From contig NZ_STGL01000008.1 of the NCBI RefSeq assembly GCF_004919085.1, positions 1 through 64,000 of the forward strand: DNA of 64,000 nt, written 5' to 3'. Below are positions 1-7,879 of this stretch, in pieces. The translations under genes and the position numbers were made by a program. The notes beneath the pieces were generated by a model. It was not told where the DNA came from. It searched no databases and worked only from the letters and a program-made list of their open reading frames with translations. Position 1 is the first letter of the stretch; the number at the start of each line of letters is the position of its first letter. Source of the stretch: Nocardioides sp. GY 10127 (GTDB lineage Bacteria; Actinomycetota; Actinomycetes; Propionibacteriales; Nocardioidaceae).

Positions 1-205
1 AAACTTGTCAGAATCATCGTCAAAGAAACCCACCCACCAACACAACCAACACCCACCCACAAAAGAGAGCAGACACCAGCCATGCCGACGAGAGGGGCAT
101 AAACAAACTAATTCGTCGACTATCAATGACACACTGTTGAGTTCTCAAGAATCACACGCACCAACCGCCTCGCGTTTCCGCTCCGCTGGCCGGGCAACCC
201 GGAGA
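1..205 (-). promoter_or_regulatory. 5' leader of an rRNA operon (16S gene lies beyond the left edge)
   Basis: Read on the minus strand, this AT-richer stretch contains CTTGAGAACTCAACAGTGTG (131-150), a motif typical of actinobacterial 16S leaders, followed by a T/G-rich run to the window edge. No protein frame here looks real. The composition differs sharply from the GC-rich genes to its right. The leader would carry antitermination and RNase III processing signals, but I cannot delimit them. The mature 16S start is not in the window, so the assignment rests on the leader motif and the promoter upstream of it. Confidence 0.75.
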
Positions 206-234
206 AACTTACGGATTCGTTTTCCGAGTGTCAA
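206..234 (-). promoter_or_regulatory. Proximal rRNA promoter
   Basis: On the minus strand there is a perfect -35 box TTGACA (234-229), a 17-bp spacer, and a -10 box TAAGTT (211-206). This is a housekeeping sigma-70-type arrangement directly upstream of the rRNA leader motif at 131-150. Transcription would start near 198-200 and run left. Confidence 0.75.
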
Positions 235-337
235 CTCGGCGCGTTTTCCGTTTCTCCTGCCTCCGGACATGGCGAAACCCTCGTGTTCGAGACCGTGTCT
301 CCGAGGTGTCTCACCGGGCGTCCGGCGGCGAGAGAGA

Positions 338-366
338 ACATTAGCCACGAGGGCGCCATGGCCCAA
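338..366 (-). promoter_or_regulatory. Possible distal rRNA promoter
   Basis: A weaker minus-strand match upstream of the proximal promoter: TTGGGC (366-361), 17 bp, TAATGT (343-338). Tandem promoters are usual for rRNA operons in this phylum. Both boxes match the consensus only partly, so this is tentative. It lies in the gap between the 3' end of eutC and the proximal promoter. Confidence 0.35.
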
Positions 367-438
367 ATCGACATCGGTCGGTCTCAGGTGGCCGGGTAAA
401 GTCCCTGGTCAGAGGGTCGGGCGGGGTGCTGGGACCTC

Positions 439-1269
439 TCAGAGCGCCGGATCGACCAGACCGAGGTCGTCGGTGGACAGGGCCGGACCCACGTCCTTCA
501 GCCTCACGCCGGACTCCCCCAGCTCGCGGGCTCCGAGCACGAGGGCGGTCAGCACCTGGGCCGCCCGCTCGTAGGAGAGGCCGTCGGGCGGGTGCACGTT
601 GGAGATGCAGTTGCGCTCGGAGTCCCGGCGCCCCGGGCGGGGCCGGTGCGTCAGGTAGAGCCCGAGGCTGTCGGCGACGCTGAGGCCGGGTCGCTCCCCG
701 ATCACCACGACCACGGCGGTCGCCCCGAGGTGTGCACCCACGTGGTCGCCGAGACCCACCCGCGACTGCTCGGCGAGGACCAGCGGTGCGAGCGTGAGGC
801 CCACCGCGGTGAGCGAGTCGACGAGGACGCGGGTGAGGGTCGCCCCGTGGTCGTCCTGGGCTCGCGCGGACAGCCCGTCGGCGAGGACGATGGCGACGTC
901 GTAGCTGCCGGGCGCGGCCCCGGGGACGCCGTCCAGGGAGACGGGTCGCCGGCCGAGATCCGGCCGGCGCAGGTACTCGGCACGGTCCACGGCGGCGCTG
1001 TGGACCCGGTGGACGGGTAGCCCCAGCGGGGCGAGACCGGCCTCGAGGGCGTCCGCGTCCCACGGGAGGTGGACGGCGTCGCGCGCCACGGCGTGCGCGC
1101 TCCGCAGGGCGAGCACCTCCCGCGTGGGGAGCGCGTCGCCGGCCCTGCCCAGCCCGATCCGCGAGCGGGTGGACCCCCGCAGCGGTGCCCAGAAGTCGTC
1201 GGTGCCGGTCGCCGTGGCGACGCGGCCGCTCCCCTGCGCCGTCCCCTCGACGTCCCCCGGCCCGCTCAT
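439..1269 (-). CDS. eutC: Ethanolamine ammonia-lyase small subunit
   Basis: Small (beta) subunit of the adenosylcobalamin-dependent lyase that converts ethanolamine to acetaldehyde and ammonia. It is a 276-aa protein starting MSGPGDVEGT. Its ATG overlaps the eutB stop in ATGA (1269-1266), indicating translational coupling. Family hallmarks include the DDFWAPLRGSTRSRIGLGRAG region near the N-terminus, VVVIGERPGLSVADSLG in the middle, and the C-terminal stretch RDSERNCISNVHPP with its Cys. A longer in-frame extension upstream (to 1359) lies inside eutB and is unlikely. No reactivase gene (eutA), permease or microcompartment shell gene occurs in the window. The gene is last in its unit, about 200 bp from the rRNA promoters. 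Confidence 0.93.
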   Translation of the reverse strand: MSGPGDVEGTAQGSGRVATATGTDDFWAPLRGSTRSRIGLGRAGDALPTREVLALRSAHAVARDAVHLPWDADALEAGLAPLGLPVHRVHSAAVDRAEYLRRPDLGRRPVSLDGVPGAAPGSYDVAIVLADGLSARAQDDHGATLTRVLVDSLTAVGLTLAPLVLAEQSRVGLGDHVGAHLGATAVVVVIGERPGLSVADSLGLYLTHRPRPGRRDSERNCISNVHPPDGLSYERAAQVLTALVLGARELGESGVRLKDVGPALSTDDLGLVDPAL

Positions 1270-2675
1270 CGGCCACCCACCAGGGCCCGCAGGGGGCTCA
1301 ACGCGGCATCGACGGGCGGCACGCGGCCGGCGTCCATGAGCCCCACCCGCTCCAACCACGCCTCGAACTCCGGCGCGGGCCGCAGGCCGAGCGTCTGGCG
1401 CATGGTGAGCGCGTCGTGGAAGGACAGGCTCTGGTAGCCGAGCATCACGTCGTCGGCGCCGGGCACGGTGATGACGAAGCCGACGCCGGCCGCCCCGAGC
1501 AGGGTGAGCAGGGTGTCCATGTCGTCGGCGTCGGCCTCGGCGTGGTTGGTGTAGCAGACGTCGACGCCCATGGGGAGGCCGAGCAGGCGTCCGCAGGCGT
1601 TGTCCTCGAGGCCGGCGCGGATGATCTGCTTGCCGTCGTACAGGTACTCGGGCCCGATGAAGCCGACCACCGTGTTGACCAGGAGCGGGTCGAAGGCGCG
1701 GGCGACCGCGTAGGCGCGGACCTCGAGGGTCTGCTGGTCGACGGGGTGGCCGTCGACGCCCAGGTGCGCGTCCGCGGAGAGCGCCGATCCCTGGCCGGTC
1801 TCGAAGTACATGCAGTTGGTGCCGACCGTTCCCCGGTCCAGCGAGAGCGCGGCCTGGTGGGCCTCGGCGAGCACGGCGAGGTCGACGCCGAATCCCCGGT
1901 TCGCCGCCTCGGTGCCCGCGACGGACTGGAAGACCAGGTCGACCGGGGCACCCGCCTCCATCAGCTCGATCGAGGTGGTGACGTGGGCCAGGACGCAGGA
2001 CTGGGTGGGGATGTCGTAGCGGAGGCGGACGTCGTCGAGCAGCCGGAGCAGGTCGGCGGCCGCCTGCGGGGAGTCCGTGGCCGGGTTGATGCCGATGACC
2101 GCGTCCCCCGACCCCAGGAGCAGTCCGTCCAGGGTCGCGGCCGCCACCCCGCGGGGGTCGTCGGTCGGGTGGTTGGGCTGGAGCCGCGTCGACAGCCGGC
2201 CGGGGAGCCCGATGGTGGAGCGGAAGGCCGAGGTGACCCGCGTGGCCCGCGCGACCGAGATCAGGTCGGCGTTGCCCATCAGCTTGCTGGTCGCCGCGAC
2301 CATCTCCGGGGTGAGGCCCGGCGCCAGCGCGGAGAGTCGCTCCCCCGCGTCCGGCAGCGTCACGGTCTCGAGCAGGTGGTCCCGCAGGCCCCCCACCGTG
2401 AGGTGGGAGACGGCGGAGAAGGCCGCGGCGTCGTGGGTGTCGAGGATGAGGCGGGTGACCTCGTCGGTCTCGTACGGGACGACGGGGGTGGTGAGAAATG
2501 TCGACAAGTCGAGGTCGGCCAGGACGGACTGGGCGGCGGCCCGCTCCGCGTCCGTCTCCGCGGCGCAGCCGGCGAGCTCGTCCCCGCTGCGTCGCGGCGA
2601 GGCCTTCGCCAGCACCTCCACGAGGTGCCGGAACGTGTAGGACCGCCCCGCCACGGTCGTGCTCCAGGTCGTCAC
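1266..2675 (-). CDS. eutB: Ethanolamine ammonia-lyase large subunit
   Basis: Large (alpha) subunit of ethanolamine ammonia-lyase, 469 aa, the usual length. It forms the TIM barrel that binds substrate and adenosylcobalamin. Visible family segments include LMGNADLISVARATRV, GDAVIGINPATDS, VFQSVAGTEAANRGFGVDL, NCMYFETGQGSALSADAH and the C-terminal NHAEADADDMDTLLTLLGAAG. Translation starts at GTG (MTTWSTTVAG). A 93-bp gap separates it from the XRE-cupin regulator upstream, which may regulate it. It lies downstream of the glutamine-synthetase/glutamate-synthase-like genes, linking ethanolamine breakdown to amine nitrogen assimilation. A 17-bp element similar to one in front of amt sits 35-51 bp upstream. 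Confidence 0.96.
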   Translation of the reverse strand: MTTWSTTVAGRSYTFRHLVEVLAKASPRRSGDELAGCAAETDAERAAAQSVLADLDLSTFLTTPVVPYETDEVTRLILDTHDAAAFSAVSHLTVGGLRDHLLETVTLPDAGERLSALAPGLTPEMVAATSKLMGNADLISVARATRVTSAFRSTIGLPGRLSTRLQPNHPTDDPRGVAAATLDGLLLGSGDAVIGINPATDSPQAAADLLRLLDDVRLRYDIPTQSCVLAHVTTSIELMEAGAPVDLVFQSVAGTEAANRGFGVDLAVLAEAHQAALSLDRGTVGTNCMYFETGQGSALSADAHLGVDGHPVDQQTLEVRAYAVARAFDPLLVNTVVGFIGPEYLYDGKQIIRAGLEDNACGRLLGLPMGVDVCYTNHAEADADDMDTLLTLLGAAGVGFVITVPGADDVMLGYQSLSFHDALTMRQTLGLRPAPEFEAWLERVGLMDAGRVPPVDAALSPLRALVGGR

Positions 2676-2709
2676 GGGGACGAGGCTAGACCGCCCGGAT
2701 CACGCCCGT

Positions 2710-2726
2710 GTTTCCGCAAGGGTGAC
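2710..2726 (-). promoter_or_regulatory. Putative operator upstream of eutB
   Basis: On the minus strand the sequence is GTCACCCTTGCGGAAAC. It matches the element upstream of amt (11039-11055) at 13 of 17 positions and ends in the same GAAAC half-site. It lies 35-51 bp upstream of the eutB start. The 5' half-site (GTCAC) breaks the inverted symmetry seen at the other two copies, so this is the weakest of the three. Confidence 0.4.
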
Positions 2727-2768
2727 GTCGTCCACTCTCGGGAGGCGGGACTCGCGGCCGAGAGCTCC

Positions 2769-3434
2769 TCAGAGCGCCGCGTCCGGGAAGGCGATCACGG
2801 ACAGGAAGCGGATCGGCAGCTCCACCAGCTCCACCGGTCCGTGCGCGCCCTCGCCGTCCAGCTGGAGGGAGTCACCGGGGCTCATCCGGTAGACGGAACG
2901 GCCGTGGGCGTAGTCCATGACCCCCGAGAGCATGTAGATGAACTCGGTGCCCGGGTGCTGGAACATGGGGTAGGTCTCGGAGTTCTCCGTGAGCGTCACC
3001 AGGAGGGACTCCAGGCGCTTGTGCTCGCCCCGCAGCGAGCCGATCAGCTCGTAGAGGTGCCCCTCCTTCGAGCCGGCGCGCACGATGTTCGCGCCGGTGC
3101 CCGCCGCCACGTAGGACGCCGGGCGCTCGGACTCGGCCCCGCGCAGCAGCGTCGTCACCGGGACGTCCAGGCCCACCGCCAGCCGCGAGAGCGTCGCGAG
3201 GCTGCACGCCGTCTGCGCGTTCTCGATCTTGGAGAGCATCGCCTTGGAGATGCCCACCCGCTCCGCGGTCTCCCCCACCGACAGCCCGAGCTGCTGTCGC
3301 AGGACGCGGACGTTGCGGGCGATCGCCTCGACGAGCTCGAGCTCGTCGAGCGGCGTCGCGGGGTCGCGGTCGCGGGCGGTGCCGGCCCGGTTGCGGACCA
3401 GCTCCGGCACCGGCTGGTTCTGCTCGGTGGCCAT
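2769..3434 (-). CDS. XRE-family transcriptional regulator with C-terminal cupin
   Basis: DNA-binding regulator of 221 aa. Residues about 35-92 form an XRE/HTH_3 domain (VRVLRQQLGLSVGETAERVG followed by ISKAMLSKIENAQTACSLATL), and residues about 120-220 form a small-molecule-sensing cupin (FQHPGTEFIYMLSGVMDYAHG, YRMSPGDSLQLDGEGAHGP). This is the PuuR/SutR-like architecture, which often controls amine or amino-acid catabolism. It lies between the FAD oxidoreductase, from which a strong hairpin terminator separates it, and eutBC, so it probably has its own promoter. Its ligand may be an amine or amino acid of the pathway (inference). An upstream in-frame ATG would add six residues (MSYRSP). Confidence 0.88.
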   Translation of the reverse strand: MATEQNQPVPELVRNRAGTARDRDPATPLDELELVEAIARNVRVLRQQLGLSVGETAERVGISKAMLSKIENAQTACSLATLSRLAVGLDVPVTTLLRGAESERPASYVAAGTGANIVRAGSKEGHLYELIGSLRGEHKRLESLLVTLTENSETYPMFQHPGTEFIYMLSGVMDYAHGRSVYRMSPGDSLQLDGEGAHGPVELVELPIRFLSVIAFPDAAL

Positions 3435-3582
3435 GGGTGAACGATAGGAGACACCTGGTTGCCGCGCGGGCGAACCGCCGTGCAGCGGGCAGCCGTCCTC
3501 GGCGGGGTCCGTCACATGCCCCGTCACCAGCCCCGGCACAAGGCCCCTCACCCGCTCCGGCGATTCCGGGACACGCCGGAAG

Positions 3583-3611
3583 GGGCGGGGGCCGCCACGT
3601 GGCCCCCGCCC
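3583..3611 (-). terminator. Strong hairpin after the FAD oxidoreductase gene
   Basis: Perfect 11-bp stem GGGCGGGGGCC / GGCCCCCGCCC around a 7-nt loop, starting 24 bp beyond the oxidoreductase stop codon. There is no U-tract, which is common in high-GC actinobacteria. It probably ends the glnT-to-oxidoreductase transcript and separates it from the regulator-eutBC unit. Confidence 0.7.
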
Positions 3612-3634
3612 GTCCCGCAGGTCCGGCTGCTCGC

Positions 3635-4828
3635 TCAGCGCATCTCCCCCGCGCCCTTGTAGGGGAACGGGCTGCGCAGCAGGTCGCCCTCGGCGAACCG
3701 GGAGAACCGGAAGTCGGTCTCCGGGATGCGCGGGTCGGAGCTGACGCCGTCGACCACCAGGTCGGCGATCAGCCGGCCCACCGCCGGGGAGATCTTGAAG
3801 CCGTGCCCGGAGAAGCCGGCAGCCACGACCAGCCCCTCCTGCGGCATGCGCGAGATCACCGGGTTCCAGTCCGGCGTCACGTCGTAGCAACCGGCGTAGC
3901 CACCCGCGATCGAGGCGTTCTCCAGCCCCGGGAAGCGGGTGCCGATCTTCTCCACCGCGATGTCGAGGATCTCCTCGGTGGGGCGGTTGGAGTACTCGTC
4001 GGGGTCGGCGTCGCTCAGCTGCTGGAGGTCGGAGTTGCCGAACAGGATGTCCCCGCCGACCTCCGGCCGCACGTACTGGAGCGAGACCAGGTCGGAGAAC
4101 ACCGGCACCGCGCCGAGCTCCAGGCCCGGCGCCACCATGACGATCTCCTCGCGGTGCACCCGGATGGGCAGGTCGATGCCCAGCGGCGCCAGGAAGGGCC
4201 GGGACCAGACGCCGGTGGCCACGACCACGGTCCCCGCGGACACCCGGGACCCGTCGCTGGTGACGACACCGGTCACCCGGTCGCCGTCCGTGACGAGGCC
4301 GGCGACCTCCACGCCCTGCCTGACCACCGCCCCGTGCGCGCGGGCCGCGGCCGCGAAGGCCTGCGCGGTCTGGTAGGCGTCCCCGTAGCCGCCGCGCTTC
4401 TCGTAACCGAAGGCGGCGAACGGCTCCAGGTCGGCGTGCGGCCACATCGCGGCCACCTCGGAGGCGCCGATCTCCACGGTGTCGACCCCGACCGCCTGCT
4501 GCGCGGCCAGGCTGGCCCGCAGCGGGTCGACGTTGGGCTCGCCCACGCCGACGACGTAGCCGGTCTGGCGGAAGCCGATGTCGACGCCGAAGATCTCCTG
4601 GCCCTGCTCGAGGACCTCGAGGCTGTCGGCCGCCATCGCGGCGAGGGAGGAGACGCCGTAGTGGCAGCGGACGATGCCGGAGGACTTGCCGGTCATGCCC
4701 GAGGCGACGGTCCCCTTCTCGAGGACGAGCACGTCGACCCCGCGCGAGGCGAGCTGCCAGGCCGCGGAGCAGCCCTCGAGCCCGCCACCCACGATGACGA
4801 CCTCGGCGGAGGTGGGCAGGTCGGCCAC
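3635..4828 (-). CDS. FAD-dependent amine/amino-acid oxidoreductase (DAO / sarcosine-oxidase-beta family)
   Basis: A 397-aa flavoenzyme that probably oxidises a secondary amine or N-methylated amino acid. The N-terminus carries the FAD-binding VVIVGGGLEGCSAAWQLA and an acidic end of beta-2 (VLVLEKG). The C-terminal GFSGHGFKISPAVG is typical of the DAO/SoxB fold. It starts at GTG one base after the stop of the FMN subunit gene, so the two are tightly coupled. In the classical N-methylglutamate pathway this position holds the four-subunit N-methylglutamate dehydrogenase MgdABCD; here only one subunit is present. An N-methylglutamate- or sarcosine-type substrate is an inference from context, and the family also includes glycine and D-amino-acid oxidases. 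Confidence 0.85.
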   Translation of the reverse strand: MADLPTSAEVVIVGGGLEGCSAAWQLASRGVDVLVLEKGTVASGMTGKSSGIVRCHYGVSSLAAMAADSLEVLEQGQEIFGVDIGFRQTGYVVGVGEPNVDPLRASLAAQQAVGVDTVEIGASEVAAMWPHADLEPFAAFGYEKRGGYGDAYQTAQAFAAAARAHGAVVRQGVEVAGLVTDGDRVTGVVTSDGSRVSAGTVVVATGVWSRPFLAPLGIDLPIRVHREEIVMVAPGLELGAVPVFSDLVSLQYVRPEVGGDILFGNSDLQQLSDADPDEYSNRPTEEILDIAVEKIGTRFPGLENASIAGGYAGCYDVTPDWNPVISRMPQEGLVVAAGFSGHGFKISPAVGRLIADLVVDGVSSDPRIPETDFRFSRFAEGDLLRSPFPYKGAGEMR

Positions 4829-4829
4829 G

Positions 4830-6170
4830 TCAGTACCCCGTCACCGGCGCGCCGGGGATCCACTCCGTGCCGGCGAGCGGCACCCGCGCCATCGCGGCCG
4901 ACTCGACCGTGAGGGCCACGAGGTCCTCCGGCTCGAGGTGCGTGACGTGCGCCTTGCCGCAAGCCCGCGCGATCGTCTGCGCCTCGAGCGTCAGCACCCG
5001 CAGGTAGTTGGCGAGGCGTCGCCCGCCCTCGACCGGGTCCAGGTTCTTCTCCAGCTCGGGGTCCTGGGTGTTGATGCCCGCGGGGTCCCGGCCGTCCTGG
5101 AAGTCGTCGAAGAAGCCGGCGGCGGAGCCGATCTTGGCGTACTCGGCCTCGAACTTCGGGGAGTTGTCACCGAGGGCGATGAGCGCAGCGGTGCCGATCG
5201 CCACGGCGTCGGCACCCAGGGCGAGCGCCTTGGCGACGTCCGCGCCCGTGCGGATGCCGCCGGAGACGATCAGCTGGACGCCGTCCGGGCGACGGTGCAC
5301 GCCGAGCTCCTGCAGCGCGCGGACCGCCGGGGCGATCGCCGCGAGCGTCGGGATGCCCACGTGCTCGATGAAGACCTCCTGCGTGGCGGCGGTGCCGCCC
5401 TGCATGCCGTCGAGCACCACGACGTCGGCGCCGGAGTGCACCGCGAGCTTCACGTCGTAGTAGGGCCGCGAGGCGCCGACCTTGACGTAGATCGGCTTCT
5501 CCCAGTCGGTGATCTCGCGGATCTCGTTGATCTTGATCGTGAGGTCGTCCGGGCCCGTCCAGTCGGGGTGCCGGCAGGCCGAGCGCTGGTCGATGCCCGC
5601 GGGCAGCGTCCGCATCCCGGCCACCCGGTCGGAGATCTTCTGGCCGAGCAGCATCCCGCCGCCGCCGGGCTTGGCGCCCTGGCCGAGGACGATCTCGATG
5701 GCGTCGGCCTTGCGCAGGTCGTCCGGGTTCATCCCGTAGCGGCTCGGCAGGTACTGGTAGACGAGGTGCTTGGACTGGCCGCGCTCCTCGGGCGTCATGC
5801 CGCCGTCACCGGTGGTGGTGGACGTGCCGACCTCGGAGGCGCCGCGGCCCAGGGCGTCCTTGGCGTGCCCGGAGAGCGCCCCGAAGGACATGCCGGCGAT
5901 CGTGACCGGGATGTCGAGGTGCAGCGGGTACTTGGCGTTGCGCGCGCCCAGGACGACGTCGGTGCCGCACTTCTCCCGGTAGCCCTCCAGCGGGTAGCGG
6001 CTCATGGAGGCGCCCAGGAAGAGCAGGTCGTCGAAGTGCGGGACGGCGCGCTTGGCGCCCCAGCCGCGGATGTCGTAGAGGCCGGTCTCGGCGGCGTTGT
6101 CGATGGCGGCGATGGCCGCGCGGTCGAACGTGGCCGACTCGCGCAGGGCCCAGCTGTGCGGGGTGCTCAT
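4830..6170 (-). CDS. FMN-binding glutamate-synthase-family subunit (GlxD / MgsC-like)
   Basis: A 446-aa FMN TIM-barrel domain like the synthase domain of GltB, encoded as a separate subunit. Visible segments are AGMSFGALSGHAKDALGRGA, KPGGGGMLLGQKIS, KVGASRPYYDVKLAVHSGAD, DGMQGGTAATQE and LIVSGGIRTGADVAKALALG. With the two genes upstream it forms the split class II GATase / GXGXG / FMN set known as GlxBCD or, in methylamine users, N-methylglutamate synthase MgsABC. The cysteine cluster that GltB places just before PAGITTQDP is not visible: the equivalent text reads RDPAGINTQDPE, with Asp where a Cys is expected. The start is ATG with GAGAG shortly upstream. Confidence 0.88.
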   Translation of the reverse strand: MSTPHSWALRESATFDRAAIAAIDNAAETGLYDIRGWGAKRAVPHFDDLLFLGASMSRYPLEGYREKCGTDVVLGARNAKYPLHLDIPVTIAGMSFGALSGHAKDALGRGASEVGTSTTTGDGGMTPEERGQSKHLVYQYLPSRYGMNPDDLRKADAIEIVLGQGAKPGGGGMLLGQKISDRVAGMRTLPAGIDQRSACRHPDWTGPDDLTIKINEIREITDWEKPIYVKVGASRPYYDVKLAVHSGADVVVLDGMQGGTAATQEVFIEHVGIPTLAAIAPAVRALQELGVHRRPDGVQLIVSGGIRTGADVAKALALGADAVAIGTAALIALGDNSPKFEAEYAKIGSAAGFFDDFQDGRDPAGINTQDPELEKNLDPVEGGRRLANYLRVLTLEAQTIARACGKAHVTHLEPEDLVALTVESAAMARVPLAGTEWIPGAPVTGY

Positions 6171-6198
6171 GTGTCTCTCGTGCTCCTGCTCGGGCGGC

Positions 6199-6912
6199 TC
6201 AGTAGGCCGAGACGTTGTCGGAGTGGAAGTGGTAGAGGCTGCGCGCCGACCCGTAACGGGTGTAGCTCGCCGGGTCGTCGTCGTAGCCGGCGGCCTTGAG
6301 CAGGCCGGCCAGCTCCTCGAGGTGCTCGGGGCGCATCTCCTTGGCGACGCAGTCGGCGCCGAGGCTCGCGACCTCGCCCCGCACGTAGAGGCGGGCCTCG
6401 TAGAGGGAGTCCCCGAGGCCGTGGCCCGCGTTCCCTCGCACCACCATGCGCCCGGCCTGGGCCATGAACGCGGAGTTGTGCCCGACGTTGCCGCCGACCA
6501 CGACGTCCGCGCCCTTGAGGCTGATGCCGCAGCGCGCGGAGGCGTCCCCGTGGACGACGAGCAGCCCGCCGTGCGCGGTGGCGGCCGCCGACTGGGAGGC
6601 GTTGCCGGTGACGACGACGGTGCCGCTCATCATGTTCTCGGCCACGCCGGTGCCGGCGTTGCCCTCGACGAGGATCTCCGCCTGCTGGTTCATGCCGGCG
6701 GCGTAGTAGCCGACGTGGCCGCTCACCGTGATCTTGACCGGCGCGTTCACGCCGACGGCGACGTTGTGCGCCCCGGCCGGCCCGGTGATGAGGAACTCAC
6801 CGGACAGGCCGGGGGCGTGCAGGGCGGAGTTGACCTCGCGCAGCGGCACCTGCGCGAGGTCGAACGTGGTGACGGTGCTGCTGCTGCTGGTGGTGGTGCT
6901 CAGCGTGTCCAT
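6199..6912 (-). CDS. GXGXG-domain glutamate-synthase-like subunit (GlxC / MgsB-like)
   Basis: A 237-aa right-handed beta-helix protein equivalent to the C-terminal GXGXG domain of GltB. Repeats of the type GHVGYYAAGMNQQAEILVEG, GNAGTGVAENMMSGTVVVTG and GNVGHNSAFMAQAGRMVVRG are evident. In glutamate synthase this domain positions the amidotransferase and FMN domains. The N-terminus MDTLSTTTSSSSTV is low-complexity. The gene overlaps the amidotransferase gene by 13 bp and is followed after 28 bp by the FMN subunit. It is structural, with no catalytic residues of its own. Confidence 0.88.
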   Translation of the reverse strand: MDTLSTTTSSSSTVTTFDLAQVPLREVNSALHAPGLSGEFLITGPAGAHNVAVGVNAPVKITVSGHVGYYAAGMNQQAEILVEGNAGTGVAENMMSGTVVVTGNASQSAAATAHGGLLVVHGDASARCGISLKGADVVVGGNVGHNSAFMAQAGRMVVRGNAGHGLGDSLYEARLYVRGEVASLGADCVAKEMRPEHLEELAGLLKAAGYDDDPASYTRYGSARSLYHFHSDNVSAY

Positions 6913-7799
6913 GCGTAGACGACCTCCGGCTCGGGCTCCCAGATGCGGGCGGACTCGACTCCGGGCAGGCCCGCGAGCGCCCGGTACTCGCTGGCCATGG
7001 CGACCCAGTCGTCGGTCTCGGCGATGACGGCCGGCTTGCACGCGATCGCGTCGCGCAGCACCGCGAAGGAGTCGCGGTTGCTGACGAGCAGCGTGTAGAA
7101 GCCGTCCAGGGTGGTGCAGAGCTCCTTGAGCGCGGTCTCGACGTCGCGGCCCTCGGCCAGCTGCTGGGCGACGAAGCGCGCGCCGACCTCGGTGTCGTTC
7201 TGCGAGTCGAAGGCGACGCCCCGGCGGACCAGCTCGCGGCGGACGGTGGCGTGGTTGGAGAAGGAGCCGTTGTGCACCATGCACTGGCCCGGGCCGACGG
7301 CGTAGGGGTGGGCGCCCGAGGCGTCCACCGCGGACTCCGTGGCCATGCGCGTGTGCCCCACGCCCTGCCAGCCCTGGGCCTGCGCCAGGCTCCAGCCGTC
7401 GGCGAGGTCGCGGGGGTGGCCGACGCCCTTGAGGACGGCGAGGTCGGCACCGAAGCCCGCGACCAGTGCGTCCGGCGCGGCCGCCCGGCAGGCGGCGAGC
7501 AGGGAGTCCTCGTCCGTGGCCTCGGCGGAGACGAGCAGCGTCTCCCCCACGGCCAGGACGTCGGCCGGGGCGCCGAGCGCGGCGCTCACCGCGGCGGCGA
7601 GGGCCGGCGCGTCCGAGCCGGTCTCGAGCAGGCTGACGGTGGTCCGGCCGGGCGGGGACATCCGCGGGTCGCCGTAGACGGCGACGCCGGCGGAGTCCGC
7701 GCCGCGGTCCTGCATCTCGCAGAGCATGGTGGTGAGCAGCTCGCCGAGGCGAGGCTGCAGGTCAGGGTTGCGGAGGTGCAACCCCACGATGCCGCACAT
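6900..7799 (-). CDS. Class II glutamine amidotransferase subunit (GlxB / MgsA-like)
   Basis: A 299-aa Ntn-type amidotransferase. After Met removal Cys2 (MCGIVGLHLR) would be the catalytic nucleophile. Other signatures are QDRGADSAGVAVYG, GVGHTRMATES and HNGSFSNHATVR. In split glutamate-synthase systems this subunit releases ammonia, or in the methylamine pathway methylamine, from the glutaminyl amide and passes it to the FMN subunit. It lies 80 bp after the GlnT-like synthetase gene, which supplies a plausible amide substrate. The free-standing form agrees with GlxB/MgsA rather than a fused GltB. Confidence 0.9.
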   Translation of the reverse strand: MCGIVGLHLRNPDLQPRLGELLTTMLCEMQDRGADSAGVAVYGDPRMSPPGRTTVSLLETGSDAPALAAAVSAALGAPADVLAVGETLLVSAEATDEDSLLAACRAAAPDALVAGFGADLAVLKGVGHPRDLADGWSLAQAQGWQGVGHTRMATESAVDASGAHPYAVGPGQCMVHNGSFSNHATVRRELVRRGVAFDSQNDTEVGARFVAQQLAEGRDVETALKELCTTLDGFYTLLVSNRDSFAVLRDAIACKPAVIAETDDWVAMASEYRALAGLPGVESARIWEPEPEVVYAWTR

Positions 7800-7879
7800 G
7801 CGCGGCTCCTCTCGTTCGAGGGTGGGCGGGGTCAGGGGTGGTCGGTGGCGGGGTGGTGGGTGCTACCGGTGGTGGCGGC

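Noticed and set aside
1..574. Protein-coding gene on the plus strand at the left edge (189 codons)
   Set aside because: It crosses the rRNA leader and promoter, has no ribosome-binding site, and its product is low-complexity Ser/Arg-rich.
439..2675. Ethanolamine microcompartment
   Set aside because: No shell proteins, EutA, EutE, EutG or EutD are in the window; only the lyase subunits and an EutQ-like cupin occur.
1185..3440. Very long plus-strand open frames antisense to eutB and the XRE-cupin gene, and similar long frames elsewhere (for example 16356-19070, 34371-38555, 52178-56407, 56898-60038)
   Set aside because: They mirror real genes on the other strand, consist of Arg/Gly/Ala/Val-rich low-information protein, and arise because high-GC genes leave few stops in the opposite frames. 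Only the true sub-frames (for example the GH5-like gene) were kept.
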